From Enterovibrio calviensis DSM 14347 (GTDB lineage Bacteria; Pseudomonadota; Gammaproteobacteria; Enterobacterales; Vibrionaceae), in contig NZ_JHZA01000012.1 of assembly GCF_000621165.1 (NCBI RefSeq), forward strand, positions 124,001-188,000: a DNA stretch of 64,000 nucleotides, in the 5' to 3' direction. The translations under genes and the position numbers were made by a program. Positions 1 to 10,193 of this stretch are shown here, piece after piece (within the stretch, counting starts at the first letter, position 1; each line of letters begins with the position of its first letter). A model generated the notes under the pieces. The model ran no database searches. It had not been told where the DNA came from and saw nothing but the letters and a program-made list of their open reading frames with translations.

Positions 1-330
1 CTCAGACGCGTGATTCAAGGTGTAACGAGGAACTTCCACAACCAAGTCTTGTTGCGCGACTTTCGCTTGGCAACCTAAACGAGATTCAGGCTCTAGTCCC
101 CACGCTTTATCCAACATGTCGTCTTCAAGTTCATCGCTTTCGTTCAATGAATCAAAGCCTTCACGAATGATCACGTGACAAGTTGTACACGCACAAGATT
201 TTTCACACGCATGTTCAATTGCAATGCCGTTGCGAAGTGCAACGTCTAATACTGTTTCTCCGGCTTCTGCTTCCAGAACTGCGCCTTCAGGGCAAAGGTC
301 TTGGTGTGGCAGAACAACAATCTTTGGCAT
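1..330 (-). CDS. fdx: 2Fe-2S ferredoxin of the ISC system (3' end off window)
   Basis: Electron-transfer ferredoxin that supplies electrons for iron-sulfur cluster assembly in the cytoplasm. Reading the minus strand from the ATG at 328-330 gives 110 codons without a stop. Cluster-ligand cysteines are visible at residues 42, 48, 51 and 87, with an extra Cys46, in the adrenodoxin-like pattern CEKSCACTTC. Family members are about 111-112 residues, so only the last one or two codons are missing. It starts 2 nt after the hscA stop and is the last visible gene of the isc operon. Confidence 0.95.
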   Translation of the reverse strand, partial: MPKIVVLPHQDLCPEGAVLEAEAGETVLDVALRNGIAIEHACEKSCACTTCHVIIREGFDSLNESDELEDDMLDKAWGLEPESRLGCQAKVAQQDLVVEVPRYTLNHASE

Positions 331-332
331 GT

Positions 333-2180
333 TTAAACCTCGTCAATGGAATGGCCAGCCAGCGCTTCGCGGATGGATTTATCCATTCGACGCGATGCAA
401 ATTCCTGGCTCGCTTTATCTGTATCTTTAATACCTTGATCAATCGCTGCGGCGTTATCACCATTACGCAGCGCGATAAGCGCTTCAATGGCAACGACCAA
501 GGTTTTTTGTTCTTCATCATTCAACAATGTGTCAGCATCAGACTGCATAGCAACGAGCAGCCCTTCAATCACTCGATCTGCTTCGACACGTTGTTCCGCC
601 AAATAGCGGGCATCTTTGTCTTCTTGCGCGTGAGTGAACGATGATTTGATCATGTCCATCACTTCGTCGTCACTCAGGCCATAAGAAGGCTTCACTTGGA
701 TCGAAGACTGCACCTCAGTGCTTTTCTCCATCGCCGTGACAGACAACAAGCCATCCGCATCAACTTGATAGGTCACACGCACATGCGCAGCACCTGCCGT
801 CATCGGCGGAATACCTTTCAAGGTGAAGTTGGCTAGCGATCGGCAATCATCAACCATCTCACGCTCGCCTTGCACCACGTGAACCTTCATGCCGGTTTGG
901 CCGTCTTTGAAGGTGGTAAATTCTTGAGCGCGAGCGACAGGAATGGTGGTATTACGTGGAATGATTTTTTCAACCAAACCGCCCATGGTCTCAATGCCGA
1001 GCGATAATGGGATAACGTCCAGCAACAGCATCTCACCATCTGGCTTGTTGCCGACCAAAATATCAGCTTGCGTTGCAGCGCCCATGGCAACCACTTTGTC
1101 AGGGTCAATGCTGGTCAACGGTGTGCGGTTGAAGAACTCGCCCACTTTCTCGCGAACCAAAGGTACACGTGTTGAACCGCCTACCATGACTACTTCCAAC
1201 ACTTCTTCTGCGCTGACGCCCGCATCTTTCATTGCACGGCGACAAGAAAGTAGGGTTTTCTTCACCAACGCGCCAATCAAATCATCGAACTGCGCGCGGG
1301 TGATTGAGCCACTCCAGCCCAGTACTGAAATGTCAGCACTGTCATTACCGCTCAAAGACACTTTGGTCGCGGTTGCAGCATTAAGCAGACGGCGACGGTC
1401 ATCGCCAGACAAAGTCTCAAAGCCTGCTTGTTCAGCAATCCAATCTGCCACTAAGTGATCGAAATCATCACCACCAAGTGCAGAATCACCGCCCGTCGCC
1501 AATACTTCGAACACGCCTTTCGACAAGCGAAGGATAGAAATATCAAACGTACCACCACCCAAGTCATAGACGGCAATGACGCCTTCTTGACCTGAATCCA
1601 AGCCGTAAGCAATGGCAGCCGCGGTCGGTTCATTCAACAAGCGAAGCACATTAAGGCCAGCGAGTTTGGCTGCATCCTTGGTACCAGCACGCTGCGCATC
1701 ATCAAAGTAGGCAGGCACAGTGATCACCACGCCTTCTAGCTCACCACCTAACGCAGCTTCTGCACGCGCATTCACCGTACGCAATATGTCAGCAGACACT
1801 TCAATAGGGTTTTTGGTGCCTAAACGCGTTGCAATCAAAGGCAACCCATTTTCAGAGGCGGACAACTGGTAAGGAAGGTGCGGATAACGCGATTGAACGT
1901 CAGACAATGAACGTCCCATCATACGCTTGATAGAAATTACGGTGTTGGCACTGTCCGTTTCAGACATTGCCTGCGCTTCGTAGCCGACGCTCACTGCGTC
2001 GCCATAGTGAACGACTGACGGGATCAGAGAGCGACCATCTAGGTCGTCTAACGTCGTTGCGGTGCCACTGCGAACAGAGGCCACGAGCGTATTGGTTGTA
2101 CCTAGGTCAATACCGACCGCGAGCTTGTGCTCATGCGGCGCAGCACTTTGACCCGGTTCTGCAATTTGTAACAGTGCCAT
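333..2180 (-). CDS. hscA: Fe-S assembly chaperone HscA (Hsp70 family)
   Basis: Specialised Hsp70 that, with HscB, binds the scaffold IscU and drives cluster release by ATP hydrolysis. The 615-residue product has the Hsp70 ATPase motifs [10 protein letters not shown] near residue 23 and GGGTFDIS near residue 200, followed by a substrate-binding domain and a helical lid. Length matches the usual 616 residues. It lies between hscB (38 nt upstream) and fdx (2 nt downstream) in the isc operon, so it is probably co-transcribed and IscR-controlled. Confidence 0.97.
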   Translation of the reverse strand: MALLQIAEPGQSAAPHEHKLAVGIDLGTTNTLVASVRSGTATTLDDLDGRSLIPSVVHYGDAVSVGYEAQAMSETDSANTVISIKRMMGRSLSDVQSRYPHLPYQLSASENGLPLIATRLGTKNPIEVSADILRTVNARAEAALGGELEGVVITVPAYFDDAQRAGTKDAAKLAGLNVLRLLNEPTAAAIAYGLDSGQEGVIAVYDLGGGTFDISILRLSKGVFEVLATGGDSALGGDDFDHLVADWIAEQAGFETLSGDDRRRLLNAATATKVSLSGNDSADISVLGWSGSITRAQFDDLIGALVKKTLLSCRRAMKDAGVSAEEVLEVVMVGGSTRVPLVREKVGEFFNRTPLTSIDPDKVVAMGAATQADILVGNKPDGEMLLLDVIPLSLGIETMGGLVEKIIPRNTTIPVARAQEFTTFKDGQTGMKVHVVQGEREMVDDCRSLANFTLKGIPPMTAGAAHVRVTYQVDADGLLSVTAMEKSTEVQSSIQVKPSYGLSDDEVMDMIKSSFTHAQEDKDARYLAEQRVEADRVIEGLLVAMQSDADTLLNDEEQKTLVVAIEALIALRNGDNAAAIDQGIKDTDKASQEFASRRMDKSIREALAGHSIDEV

Positions 2181-2217
2181 GTAGATTCCTGTGCCTGATC
2201 GTCTGCTGCTTGTGGGA

Positions 2218-2733
2218 TTACCCCAGCAAACGATCTTCGATTCGTTCGATTTCTAGCTTGAGTTTGACTAAGAATTTGAGTTTGCGCACTGTGACAGCGG
2301 CATTAGCCCACTGTTGATCATTGAGTTGCGCTATCAGTTCATTTAACAGGGATTGATGAAGTGTCGATACCTGTTGTTCAAAGTCAAACAACAATACATC
2401 CGGCTCATCGCTATCTGCAATATCTTCAAGCTCTTCACGCAGTTCCATTTGCTGCATCAGAAACTCAGGGTCTTGCATTGTCTGCTGTTCATCGCGCAGC
2501 TCTAGCCCATTCAAAGAAAGAAGGTACTCGGCACGGCGAACGGGGTCGCTCAGCGTCTGATAGGCATCATTGATTTGCGCCGCTTTCTGAACAGCTAACA
2601 GGCGCTCTTGAGAAGAGGCCGTGGCAAATTTGTCCGGGTGAAAACGTCGTTGAAGTTCGCGATACTGCGAAGAAAGAGAGCTACCATCCAGCTCAAACTG
2701 AGATGATAGCCCGAATAGTTCGAAATGATTCAT
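2218..2733 (-). CDS. hscB: Fe-S assembly co-chaperone HscB (J-domain protein)
   Basis: J-domain co-chaperone that recruits IscU to HscA and stimulates its ATPase. The 171-residue product has an N-terminal J domain with the HPDK signature near residue 33 (RRFHPDKF) and a C-terminal three-helix IscU-binding domain, the standard HscB architecture and length. It sits between iscA and hscA on the same strand. Confidence 0.96.
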   Translation of the reverse strand: MNHFELFGLSSQFELDGSSLSSQYRELQRRFHPDKFATASSQERLLAVQKAAQINDAYQTLSDPVRRAEYLLSLNGLELRDEQQTMQDPEFLMQQMELREELEDIADSDEPDVLLFDFEQQVSTLHQSLLNELIAQLNDQQWANAAVTVRKLKFLVKLKLEIERIEDRLLG

Positions 2734-2749
2734 GTCATCTCACGTCGTG

Positions 2750-3073
2750 TTAAACGTTAAAGCTCTCGCCGCAACCACATTCACTGCTTACGTTGGGGTT
2801 GTTGAACTGGAAGCCTTCGTTCAAGCCTTCTTTGGCGAAGTCGAGCTCTGTACCCTCAAGGTACAGCATGCTCTTGCTATCAACGATCACTTTCACGCCT
2901 TTATGCTCAAACACTTGGTCTTCTTCATTGAGATCGTCTACGAACTCAAGAACGTAAGCCATGCCTGAACAACCAGAGGTTCTTACACCGAGACGAAGCC
3001 CGATGCCTTTGCCTCGGTTTTCAAGGAAAGTGCGAACACGTGATGCCGCAGCATCTGTCATAGTAACGGCCAT
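2750..3073 (-). CDS. iscA: A-type iron-sulfur carrier IscA
   Basis: A-type carrier that receives Fe-S clusters or iron and passes them to apo-proteins. At 107 residues it is of normal length. The three conserved cysteines are present: one in [10 protein letters not shown] (near residue 35) and two in the C-terminal ECGCGESF. It lies between iscU and hscB in the canonical isc order. Confidence 0.96.
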   Translation of the reverse strand: MAVTMTDAAASRVRTFLENRGKGIGLRLGVRTSGCSGMAYVLEFVDDLNEEDQVFEHKGVKVIVDSKSMLYLEGTELDFAKEGLNEGFQFNNPNVSSECGCGESFNV

Positions 3074-3097
3074 AAATACAACAACCCTTCTTACGTA

Positions 3098-3481
3098 TTA
3101 AGCTTCGTGCTTTTTCTTGTAATCGCTAACAGCAGCTTTAATTGCATCTTCCGCTAGGATTGAGCAGTGAACTTTAACCGGAGGCAGTTCTAACTCTTCT
3201 GCAATTTCAGCGTTTCGAATCGCTGCCGCTTCGTCTAGTGATTTGCCTTTTACCCACTCAGTAACCAGTGAGCTTGATGCAATCGCTGAACCACAGCCGT
3301 AAGTTTTGAACTTCGCATCTTCGATGATGCCTTGCTCATTCACTTTAATTTGAAGCTTCATAACGTCACCACACGCTGGTGCGCCAACCATGCCGCTACC
3401 AATGCTTGGATCGTTTTTATCGAATGCACCCACGTTACGTGGATTCTCATAGTGATCGATTACTTTTTCGCTGTAAGCCAT
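3098..3481 (-). CDS. iscU: Fe-S cluster scaffold IscU
   Basis: Scaffold on which new 2Fe-2S clusters are built from IscS-derived sulfur. The 127-residue product has the three ligand cysteines in GAPACGDVM, TYGCGSAIAS and VHCSILAED, and the LPPVK motif recognised by HscA. It lies 28 nt downstream of iscS on the same strand. Confidence 0.97.
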   Translation of the reverse strand: MAYSEKVIDHYENPRNVGAFDKNDPSIGSGMVGAPACGDVMKLQIKVNEQGIIEDAKFKTYGCGSAIASSSLVTEWVKGKSLDEAAAIRNAEIAEELELPPVKVHCSILAEDAIKAAVSDYKKKHEA

Positions 3482-3509
3482 GATCTATTCCTCGACATCC
3501 TTTAACCGA

Positions 3510-4724
3510 TTAGTGATGTGCCCACTCAACGGTGTTTAAATCAATACCTTCTTTGTACATATCCCAAAGAGGTGACATTTCACGAAGCTTGGTGACTGCT
3601 TTCAGTACTTGCTCAATCGCGTGGTCCACTTCTTCTTCAGTGGTAAAACGACCAAATGAGAAACGAATTGAGCTGTGCGCCAACTCATCGTTCAGGCCGA
3701 GTGCGCGAAGAACATAAGACGGCTCAAGGCTGGCAGAAGTACATGCAGAGCCAGAAGAAACAGCCAGATCTTTCAGTGCCATCAGCAGTGATTCACCTTC
3801 AACGAAGGCAAAGCTCACATTCAAGTTACCCGCTACACGCTGATCCAGATCACCATTCACATAAACAGCTTCTAAATCTTTTACGCCATTAAGGAAACGG
3901 TCACGCAATGCCAGTGAGTGAGCTTGGTCTTTTTCCAGCTCTTCTTTTGCGATGCGGAAAGCTTCACCCATACCCACGATTTGGTGAGTTGGAAGCGTAC
4001 CAGAACGCATACCGCGCTCATGACCACCACCGTGCATTTGTGCTTCTAGGCGAATACGTGGTTTACGGCGAACATACAATGCACCGATACCTTTAGGACC
4101 ATATGCTTTGTGTGCGCTCATTGATACGAGGTCAACTTTGATCGCTTGCGTGTCGAGTGGCATTTTGCCAACAGATTGCGCAGCATCAACGTGGAAAATC
4201 ACTTTGCGTTCACGACACAATTCACCGATAGCGGCGATGTCTTGGATAACGCCAATTTCGTTGTTCACGTGCATGATAGAAACCAAAATGGTGTCTTCGC
4301 GCATCGCATCAGCGAGCTTGTTCAAGTCAACGATACCGTTTGACTCAGGCTCAAGGTAAGTGACCTCAAAGCCTTCACGCTCTAGCTGACGGCAAGGATC
4401 CAAAACCGCTTTATGTTCGGTTTTGCAGGTAATGATGTGCTTACCTTTTTTACCGTAAAAGTGTGCAATCCCTTTGATCGCTAGGTTATCTGATTCAGTC
4501 GCTCCAGACGTGAAAACAATCTCACGTGAGTCCGCATTCAGATAATTAGCAATGTGCTCACGAGCAGTATCAACCGCTTCTTCCGCTTGCCAACCAAAAC
4601 GGTGTGAACGTGATGCTGGGTTACCAAACACGCCGTCTAGCGTTAGGTGTTGCATCATTAATTCGGCAACGCGAGGATCTACCGGGCATGTTGCTGAATA
4701 GTCAAAATAAATTGGCAATTTCAT
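3510..4724 (-). CDS. iscS: Cysteine desulfurase IscS
   Basis: PLP-dependent enzyme that removes sulfur from cysteine and hands it to IscU and to tRNA thiolation pathways. The open frame extends upstream to 4748, but the start at 4724 is preferred: it gives [12 protein letters not shown], exactly 404 residues (the usual IscS length), and has a GGAG box 6 nt upstream. The PLP lysine lies in [10 protein letters not shown] and the catalytic Cys (about residue 328) in SGSACTSAS. It lies between iscR and iscU. Confidence 0.97.
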   Translation of the reverse strand: MKLPIYFDYSATCPVDPRVAELMMQHLTLDGVFGNPASRSHRFGWQAEEAVDTAREHIANYLNADSREIVFTSGATESDNLAIKGIAHFYGKKGKHIITCKTEHKAVLDPCRQLEREGFEVTYLEPESNGIVDLNKLADAMREDTILVSIMHVNNEIGVIQDIAAIGELCRERKVIFHVDAAQSVGKMPLDTQAIKVDLVSMSAHKAYGPKGIGALYVRRKPRIRLEAQMHGGGHERGMRSGTLPTHQIVGMGEAFRIAKEELEKDQAHSLALRDRFLNGVKDLEAVYVNGDLDQRVAGNLNVSFAFVEGESLLMALKDLAVSSGSACTSASLEPSYVLRALGLNDELAHSSIRFSFGRFTTEEEVDHAIEQVLKAVTKLREMSPLWDMYKEGIDLNTVEWAHH

Positions 4725-4754
4725 TTGTGTCTCCAAGTACTCCGGCACGACTCA

Positions 4755-5276
4755 TTACGAGCGAAAGTTCACACCCATGGTCACTGAGTTTTCACTGCCA
4801 TTGGAATTTAAACCGTGTCTAACAATAGTGGTTGACTCATGAGTTGAGTCTTGACGCCCCGCGACCTGCTTGACTTCATTGTCTTGCATCAGTTCGCCGA
4901 GCGTAATGTCATTTAAAAAGCCGCTAATGCGCGAGCTTAGGTCACGCCATAGCGTGTGTGTCAAGCAGCGTGTTCCGCCTTGGCAATCGCCTTTACCTTG
5001 ACACTTAGTCGCGTCTACTGATTCATCCACCGCAGCGATCACCATGCCAACTGCAATTTCGTTTGCATCGACACCAAGGCGATAGCCACCACCAGGACCA
5101 CGTACACTAGATACCAATCCAGCTTTACGTAGACGAGAGAATAGCTGCTCAAGATACGACAAAGAGATCCCTTGACGTTCTGAAATATCAGCAAGAGGCA
5201 CTGGCCCCATTTCTGAGTGCAGCGCGACGTCAAGCATCGCTGTTACGGCATATCTGCCTTTAGAAGTCAGTCTCAT
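4755..5276 (-). CDS. iscR: Fe-S cluster-sensing regulator IscR (Rrf2 family)
   Basis: Rrf2-family winged-helix repressor that holds a 2Fe-2S cluster and represses the isc operon when clusters are plentiful. The 173-residue product has its DNA-binding domain at residues 1-60 and ligand cysteines 92, 98 and 104 with a His at 107, the known ligand set. It is the first gene of the operon, with two IscR-type boxes just upstream. Confidence 0.97.
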   Translation of the reverse strand: MRLTSKGRYAVTAMLDVALHSEMGPVPLADISERQGISLSYLEQLFSRLRKAGLVSSVRGPGGGYRLGVDANEIAVGMVIAAVDESVDATKCQGKGDCQGGTRCLTHTLWRDLSSRISGFLNDITLGELMQDNEVKQVAGRQDSTHESTTIVRHGLNSNGSENSVTMGVNFRS

Positions 5277-5315
5277 AACATCCTACCTGTGAGCGAGTAA
5301 TGAAATGAGTTTGAC

Positions 5316-5365
5316 ATACCCGACTAAAACGGTCAAGTATTTAACCTAGTAAAACAGTCAAGCTT
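5316..5365 (-). promoter_or_regulatory. Two tandem IscR boxes in the isc promoter
   Basis: 5316-5340 matches the type 1 IscR consensus (ATASYYGACTRWWWYAGTC followed by RRSTAT) almost completely, with half-sites CCGACTA and GGTCAAG. A second, weaker 25-bp copy abuts it at 5341-5365 and keeps the AAAACAGTCAAG half. On the minus strand TTGACC followed 17 nt later by CAAACT can serve as -35/-10, so the boxes overlap the promoter as expected for autorepression. Confidence 0.85.
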
Positions 5366-5386
5366 TTAGCCCTTCATTTTAAAAGG

Positions 5387-6118
5387 TTATTCTTGCGTCT
5401 TTTTGGTGCTTTTATCAACAGCAGAAAGCACACCACGCAAAATGTTCAGCTCCTGACTTTCAGGGCGAGCGCGGTTAAATAGACGACGCAATTTGGTCAT
5501 CACCAAACCAGGATGTGATTTGTTGATGAACCCAGTTTTATCCAGCACATTTTCAAGGTGCACGTAAAACCGTTCAAGATCTTCCGCCAATGGGTAAGGT
5601 TGTTCTTTGACTTCTCCCTGATAGGCTTGGCTATCTAGCCATGCCATTCGCGCTTCATAACATAGCGTTTGAACCGCCATCGCCAAGTTCAGCGAACTGT
5701 ATTCAGGGTTAGCAGGGATAGCGACATGGAAATGACAAGCTTGAAGTTCTTCATTGGTCAGCCCGGTTCTTTCGCGGCCGAAAACCAATGCAACAGGATG
5801 ATGTTGAGCTTCCTCAATCGCCTTCTTGCCACACTCTCTTGAGTCCAGCATTGGCCACTCTAAAGTGCGACTTCTTGCGCTAGTGCCAACTACCAAACCG
5901 CAATCTGCCACCGCTTCTTCCACCGTATTGACGATGCGAGCATTGTTGGCAATATCGCTTGCACCTGCAGCAAGAGCGATAGCTTGACCATCTACTGTGC
6001 AGTCAGGAGAAACCAGCACCATGTTTTTTAGGCCCATCACTTTCATTGCTCGGGCAGCCGAGCCGATGTTGCCAGAATGGGTGGTACCAACCAGTACAAT
6101 TCGAATATTATCTAACAT
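5387..6118 (-). CDS. trmJ: tRNA (cytidine32/uridine32-2'-O)-methyltransferase TrmJ
   Basis: SPOUT-class methyltransferase that 2'-O-methylates residue 32 in the anticodon loop of several tRNAs. The 243-residue product starts [22 protein letters not shown] and carries the knot motifs [13 protein letters not shown] and [10 protein letters not shown]. It lies upstream of the isc operon on the same strand, as in many gammaproteobacteria, and is divergent from suhB. Confidence 0.95.
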   Translation of the reverse strand: MLDNIRIVLVGTTHSGNIGSAARAMKVMGLKNMVLVSPDCTVDGQAIALAAGASDIANNARIVNTVEEAVADCGLVVGTSARSRTLEWPMLDSRECGKKAIEEAQHHPVALVFGRERTGLTNEELQACHFHVAIPANPEYSSLNLAMAVQTLCYEARMAWLDSQAYQGEVKEQPYPLAEDLERFYVHLENVLDKTGFINKSHPGLVMTKLRRLFNRARPESQELNILRGVLSAVDKSTKKTQE

Positions 6119-6306
6119 TTAGCTATCACTGAATTACGTCGAGGAAATCGGCCCAGCCCCCGCGGTACGGGGTTTGAGCATTAAGCCGCGAGATTCTACC
6201 ACAGTGGTATTTGATTTACCCTTTTTACGCCCACCAACAAAAGCAGATGAACAAAAAATAACCACTTCCCTTTTGCCGTAGCTCTGATATACTCGCCGCC
6301 GCTTTC

Positions 6307-6318
6307 CGTTCTTTAACA
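6307..6318 (+). promoter_or_regulatory. boxA element in the suhB leader
   Basis: CGTTCTTTAACA matches the enteric boxA consensus (YGCTCTTTAACA) at 11 of 12 positions and lies 18 nt before the suhB ATG. A TATACT -10-like hexamer at 6289-6294 would start the transcript just upstream. In E. coli and Salmonella a boxA in the suhB leader mediates autoregulation by the Nus complex; conservation of that control here is inferred. Confidence 0.7.
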
Positions 6319-6336
6319 TCCGTTGGGAAAAATTGT

Positions 6337-7140
6337 ATGCATCCTATGCTAAACATTGCCATTCGCGCTGCGCGAAAGGCTGGCGACTTTATCGCTAAAT
6401 CTGCTGAAAACCCTGATAACGTAGAAGCCACTCAAAAAGGCACTAATGACTTCGTTACCAATATCGATACTTCTGCAGAGCACATCATTATCGATGTAAT
6501 CAAGAAATCTTACCCTGACCACAGCATCGTTTCGGAAGAAGCGGGCGCTATCAAGGGTAAAGATGCTGATTACCAATGGATCATCGACCCACTGGATGGC
6601 ACCACCAACTTCGTAAAAGGCATTCCACACTTTTCTGTGTCTATCGCTTTGCGCATTAAAGGCCGCACTGAAGTTGCGTGTGTTTACGATCCAATTCGCA
6701 ACGAACTCTTCTCGGCACAACGCGGTTCTGGCGCACAGCTTAACAGCAAGCGTATCCGTGTAAGCAGCCCGAAAGACCTAACTGGCACTGTGCTAGCGAC
6801 TGGCTTCCCGTACAAAGCAAAACAACACTCTGAAGGCTTTATCAAAGTTATCAGCGCATTGTTTATTGATTGTGCAGATTTCCGTCGTACTGGCTCTGCT
6901 GCTCTAGACCTTTGTTATGTTGCAGCTGGCCGCGTTGATGGTTTCTTCGAGCTAGGCTTGAAACCTTGGGACATGGCAGCAGGCGAATTGATCGCTCGTG
7001 AAGCTGGCGCACTATGCACCGACTTCTCTGGCGCGACTGATTACATGCAAACCGGCAACATTGTTTCTGCTAGCCCGAAAGTACTGAAAGGTATTTTGGC
7101 GAAAATTCGCGACAACGCGAATGAAGCGATGAAGAAATAA
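6337..7140 (+). CDS. suhB: Inositol-1-monophosphatase / Nus-associated factor SuhB
   Basis: Mg-dependent inositol monophosphatase fold; in enterics SuhB also joins the Nus antitermination complex at rRNA boxA sites. The 267-residue product has the metal-binding motifs EEAGA, IIDPLDGTTNF (about residues 84-94) and KPWDMAAGELIAREAG near residue 210. It is divergent from trmJ and followed by a strong terminator. The ribosome-binding site is weak (GGGA), which fits regulation at the leader. Confidence 0.96.
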   Translation: MHPMLNIAIRAARKAGDFIAKSAENPDNVEATQKGTNDFVTNIDTSAEHIIIDVIKKSYPDHSIVSEEAGAIKGKDADYQWIIDPLDGTTNFVKGIPHFSVSIALRIKGRTEVACVYDPIRNELFSAQRGSGAQLNSKRIRVSSPKDLTGTVLATGFPYKAKQHSEGFIKVISALFIDCADFRRTGSAALDLCYVAAGRVDGFFELGLKPWDMAAGELIAREAGALCTDFSGATDYMQTGNIVSASPKVLKGILAKIRDNANEAMKK

Positions 7141-7155
7141 GATTCGTTAAGAATC

Positions 7156-7190
7156 AAAAAACGGCGTCCTTCGGGACGCCGTTTTTGTTT
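7156..7190 (+). terminator. Rho-independent terminator after suhB
   Basis: Perfect hairpin AACGGCGTCC-TTCG-GGACGCCGTT flanked by A-run and T-run, starting 16 nt after the suhB stop. It could work in both directions. Confidence 0.93.
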
Positions 7191-7197
7191 GTGGGGT

Positions 7198-7289
7198 GGA
7201 AAGAGCGAGAGCAAAATCCTGAATACTGAATACTGAATTTCAGGACCTAGGGACTGCTTTTCCTAGGCCCTTATCTTCAGCTCTTTCTA
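7198..7289. repeat. Nested inverted-repeat element between suhB and secF
   Basis: Outer arms GGAAAGAGC (7198-7206) and GCTCTTTCT (7281-7289) enclose TCCTGAA...TTCAGGA, a TGAATAC tandem, and two CCTAGG palindromes. The layered arrangement looks like a small dispersed intergenic repeat rather than a gene. No other copy was found in this window. Confidence 0.45.
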
Positions 7290-7306
7290 TACCTTGTTTT
7301 CCCCAT

Positions 7307-7337
7307 AAAAAAATGGAGCCTTTCGGCTCCATTTTTT
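7307..7337 (-). terminator. Terminator of the yajC-secD-secF operon
   Basis: Stem AAATGGAGCC / GGCTCCATTT with loop TTTC, flanked by A-run and T-run. It lies 14 nt beyond the secF stop on the minus strand. Confidence 0.93.
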
Positions 7338-7350
7338 GTTACGACTGGCT

Positions 7351-8301
7351 CTAAGGCATCGCGTCGAATTCTTCGCCTTCTTTTTCTACAGGCGGCGGTG
7401 GTAGCAAGTGCTCACGGGTTAGACCCAATGTCAGTGCTAATGCCGATGCCACGTAGATAGAAGAGTAAGTACCCACAGTGATACCAATAAGCAGTGCGGC
7501 TGCAAATCCATGAATCATTGCCCCGCCCTGCAAGAACAGCGCAATCACCACGAACAAGGTCGTACCCGACGTGATAATGGTACGGCTCAATGTCTGCGAG
7601 ATAGACTCGTTCATGATATCCGAAGCATCACCCTTACGCATCTTGCGGAAGTTCTCACGCACGCGGTCAAAGACAACGATAGTATCGTTGAGTGAGTATC
7701 CGACAACGGTCAACAACGCCGCAACAATGGTCAAATCCAGCTCAATCTGCAAGAAAGAGAAGATGCCCAAAGTAATGATGACGTCATGCGCCAAGGAGGC
7801 AACAGCACCGGTTGCCAAACGCCATTCGAAGCGTACTGACACGTAAAGCAAGATACAGATTAACGATGCAATGATCGCCAAACCGCCCGCTTCAGTCAGC
7901 TCTTCACCCACGTTTGGACCAACGAACTCAATACGGCGCATTTCCACCGCTTGACCCGTGCCCGTCTTGATAGCGTTCAGGATCTGGTTGCCCAGCATCT
8001 CGCCTTTCATGTCATCACGAGGACGCAGGCGAACCATCACGTCACGTGACGTACCAAAGTTCTGCACAATCGCATCACCAAAGCCTTTTTCGGCCAATGA
8101 TGCACGAATGAGTGGCAAATCTGCTGGTTGTTCAAAACCGACCTCAATCAGCGTACCGCCCGTGAAATCCAAACCCCAATTCAACCATTTGGTCGACAAG
8201 GTAAAGATTGACGCAGCAATCATCAACGCCGACAGAATGTATGCTGGCTTGGTTAAGCGCATAAAGTCGAAATAAAAGTTTGGCTTTATCAATTGAAACA
8301 T
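7351..8301 (-). CDS. secF: Protein translocase subunit SecF
   Basis: Inner-membrane RND-like partner of SecD that uses the proton gradient to complete Sec-dependent export. The 316-residue product has an N-terminal membrane segment, a periplasmic domain with the conserved LDFTGGTLIEV, and a C-terminal block of membrane helices with FDRVREN. It follows secD by 12 nt, and the operon order yajC-secD-secF is canonical. Confidence 0.96.
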   Translation of the reverse strand: MFQLIKPNFYFDFMRLTKPAYILSALMIAASIFTLSTKWLNWGLDFTGGTLIEVGFEQPADLPLIRASLAEKGFGDAIVQNFGTSRDVMVRLRPRDDMKGEMLGNQILNAIKTGTGQAVEMRRIEFVGPNVGEELTEAGGLAIIASLICILLYVSVRFEWRLATGAVASLAHDVIITLGIFSFLQIELDLTIVAALLTVVGYSLNDTIVVFDRVRENFRKMRKGDASDIMNESISQTLSRTIITSGTTLFVVIALFLQGGAMIHGFAAALLIGITVGTYSSIYVASALALTLGLTREHLLPPPPVEKEGEEFDAMP

Positions 8302-8313
8302 TTTAATGCCTCC

Positions 8314-10167
8314 CTAAATCGACAGTTTATCAACGCGCTTACCACCGTATACCAGGTTAACCAAACAACGGGTCCCGATAATGGCAGTGAACATTGATGT
8401 CAAAATACCGATAGACAAAGTCACAGCGAAACCTTTCACTGGGCCTGTACCTACCGCGAACAAAATAATCGCTGTGATCAGCGTGGTAATGTTCGCATCG
8501 GCAATGGTGCTGAATGCGTTCGCATAGCCTTGGTGAATCGCTTGTTGTGGGTTTCGCCCATCCAAGATTTCATCACGTATACGTTCGAAGATCAGTACGT
8601 TGGCATCAATCGCCATACCGACGGTCAAAACGATACCGGCAATACCTGGAAGCGTCATGGTGGCACCAGGGATCAAAGACATCACACCGATAATCAACAC
8701 AACGTTAGCCAGTAGGGCAATGTTTGCAAACAGACCGAAACGACGGTAGTAAACAGCAGTAAATAGCATGACCGCAATCAAACCGAACAGACACGCTTTC
8801 ACGCCCATATCGATATTTTGCTGACCCATTGATGGACCGATCGTACGCTCTTCAACAATAGAGATCGGCGCAATCAGTGCACCTGCACGCAGAAGCAATG
8901 CGAGGTTGTGCGCTTCAGGCTGAGAGTCGATACCCGTAATACGGAAGTTACGTCCCAACGCCGTTTGAATGGTCGCTTGGTTGATCACTTCTTCGTGCTT
9001 GGTAAGGATAACCTTGCCGTTTGCATCACGTTTACCGCTGTCTTTGTACTCAGCAAAAACCGTTGCCATTAGCTTGCCAACATTGTTTTTACTGAACGCA
9101 GACATTTTGCTGCCACCTTCGCTATCTAGCGAGATGTTAACTTGCGGACGGCTGTACTCATCAAAGCTAGAGCTTGCATCAGTGATATGCGAACCACCAA
9201 GAATCACACGCTTCTTAACCACCACAGGGCGGCCATCACGCGTTTGCTTGATTTCGCTACCAGGAGGAACACGACCGGCTGCCGCTGCTGCCAAATCTGC
9301 GCTGTCATCCACTTCGCGGAATTCTAGCGTTGCAGTTGCACCCAAGATTTCTTTCGCTCGTGCGGTGTCTTGTACGCCAGGTAGCTCAACCACGATACGG
9401 CTAGCGCCTTGACGTTGAACAATCGGTTCGGCAACACCCAGTTCGTTAACACGGTTACGCAAAATCGTGATGTTTTGCTCAACCGCATAGTTGCGGATCT
9501 CTTGAAGACGCTGCTCAGTGAACTTAGCAGAAACAGCAAAACGAGCACTGTCGGTGGTAAACACCATATCTGGGTGCAGTTTCGAGAGTTCAGACTCAGC
9601 TTGATCCATGTCTGCTTCGTTACGGAAGCTAACATCGATGTTGTCATCGGCACCGACACGAATACCGCGATAGCGAAGCTTCGCTTCACGCAGTTCGGTA
9701 CGGAACGTATCTTCTTGCTGACTGAGGAGCTTTTCCATTGCTGCGTCCATGTCCACTTCCATCAAGAAGTGCACACCACCACGCAAGTCTAGGCCGAGTT
9801 TCATCGGGTTAGCACCGATAACTTCTAGCCAAGTTGGGGTTGCAGGGGCGAGGTTAAGCGCAACAACAAGTCCATCATCCTTATAAGCGCCGTTTAACAC
9901 GTCACGGGCTTCAATCTGCTGGTCAGTGTTTTTGAAACGAACCAGAACGGTGCCGTTTTCTAGAGCAAGAGATTGGTAAGAAATGTCGTCTTTTTCGAGG
10001 GTATTTTTGACGGAGTCCAGAGTCGATAGATCAACCGAGGCGCCACGCGCCCCGGAGATTTGAACCGCTGGATCTTCACCGTAGATATTGGGAAGTGCAT
10101 AGACAGCGCCGATGAGTAACACCAACACCACCATAATGTACTTCCACAAAGGATAACGGTTTAGCAC
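8314..10167 (-). CDS. secD: Protein translocase subunit SecD
   Basis: Large subunit of the SecDF export motor in the inner membrane. The 617-residue product has one N-terminal helix, the [16 protein letters not shown] motif (about residues 122-137), a long periplasmic region, and C-terminal helices with [17 protein letters not shown]. Size and motifs are typical. It lies 26 nt after yajC and 12 nt before secF. Confidence 0.97.
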   Translation of the reverse strand: MLNRYPLWKYIMVVLVLLIGAVYALPNIYGEDPAVQISGARGASVDLSTLDSVKNTLEKDDISYQSLALENGTVLVRFKNTDQQIEARDVLNGAYKDDGLVVALNLAPATPTWLEVIGANPMKLGLDLRGGVHFLMEVDMDAAMEKLLSQQEDTFRTELREAKLRYRGIRVGADDNIDVSFRNEADMDQAESELSKLHPDMVFTTDSARFAVSAKFTEQRLQEIRNYAVEQNITILRNRVNELGVAEPIVQRQGASRIVVELPGVQDTARAKEILGATATLEFREVDDSADLAAAAAGRVPPGSEIKQTRDGRPVVVKKRVILGGSHITDASSSFDEYSRPQVNISLDSEGGSKMSAFSKNNVGKLMATVFAEYKDSGKRDANGKVILTKHEEVINQATIQTALGRNFRITGIDSQPEAHNLALLLRAGALIAPISIVEERTIGPSMGQQNIDMGVKACLFGLIAVMLFTAVYYRRFGLFANIALLANVVLIIGVMSLIPGATMTLPGIAGIVLTVGMAIDANVLIFERIRDEILDGRNPQQAIHQGYANAFSTIADANITTLITAIILFAVGTGPVKGFAVTLSIGILTSMFTAIIGTRCLVNLVYGGKRVDKLSI

Positions 10168-10193
10168 TGCTATGATCCTTTATGGTTATCAGA

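Noticed and set aside
183-644. 153-codon plus-strand frame near the left edge
   Set aside because: It is antisense to fdx and hscA, both certain, and has no start signal or family resemblance.
943-1458. 171-codon plus-strand frame
   Set aside because: Fully antisense to hscA; it mirrors that gene's codon structure.
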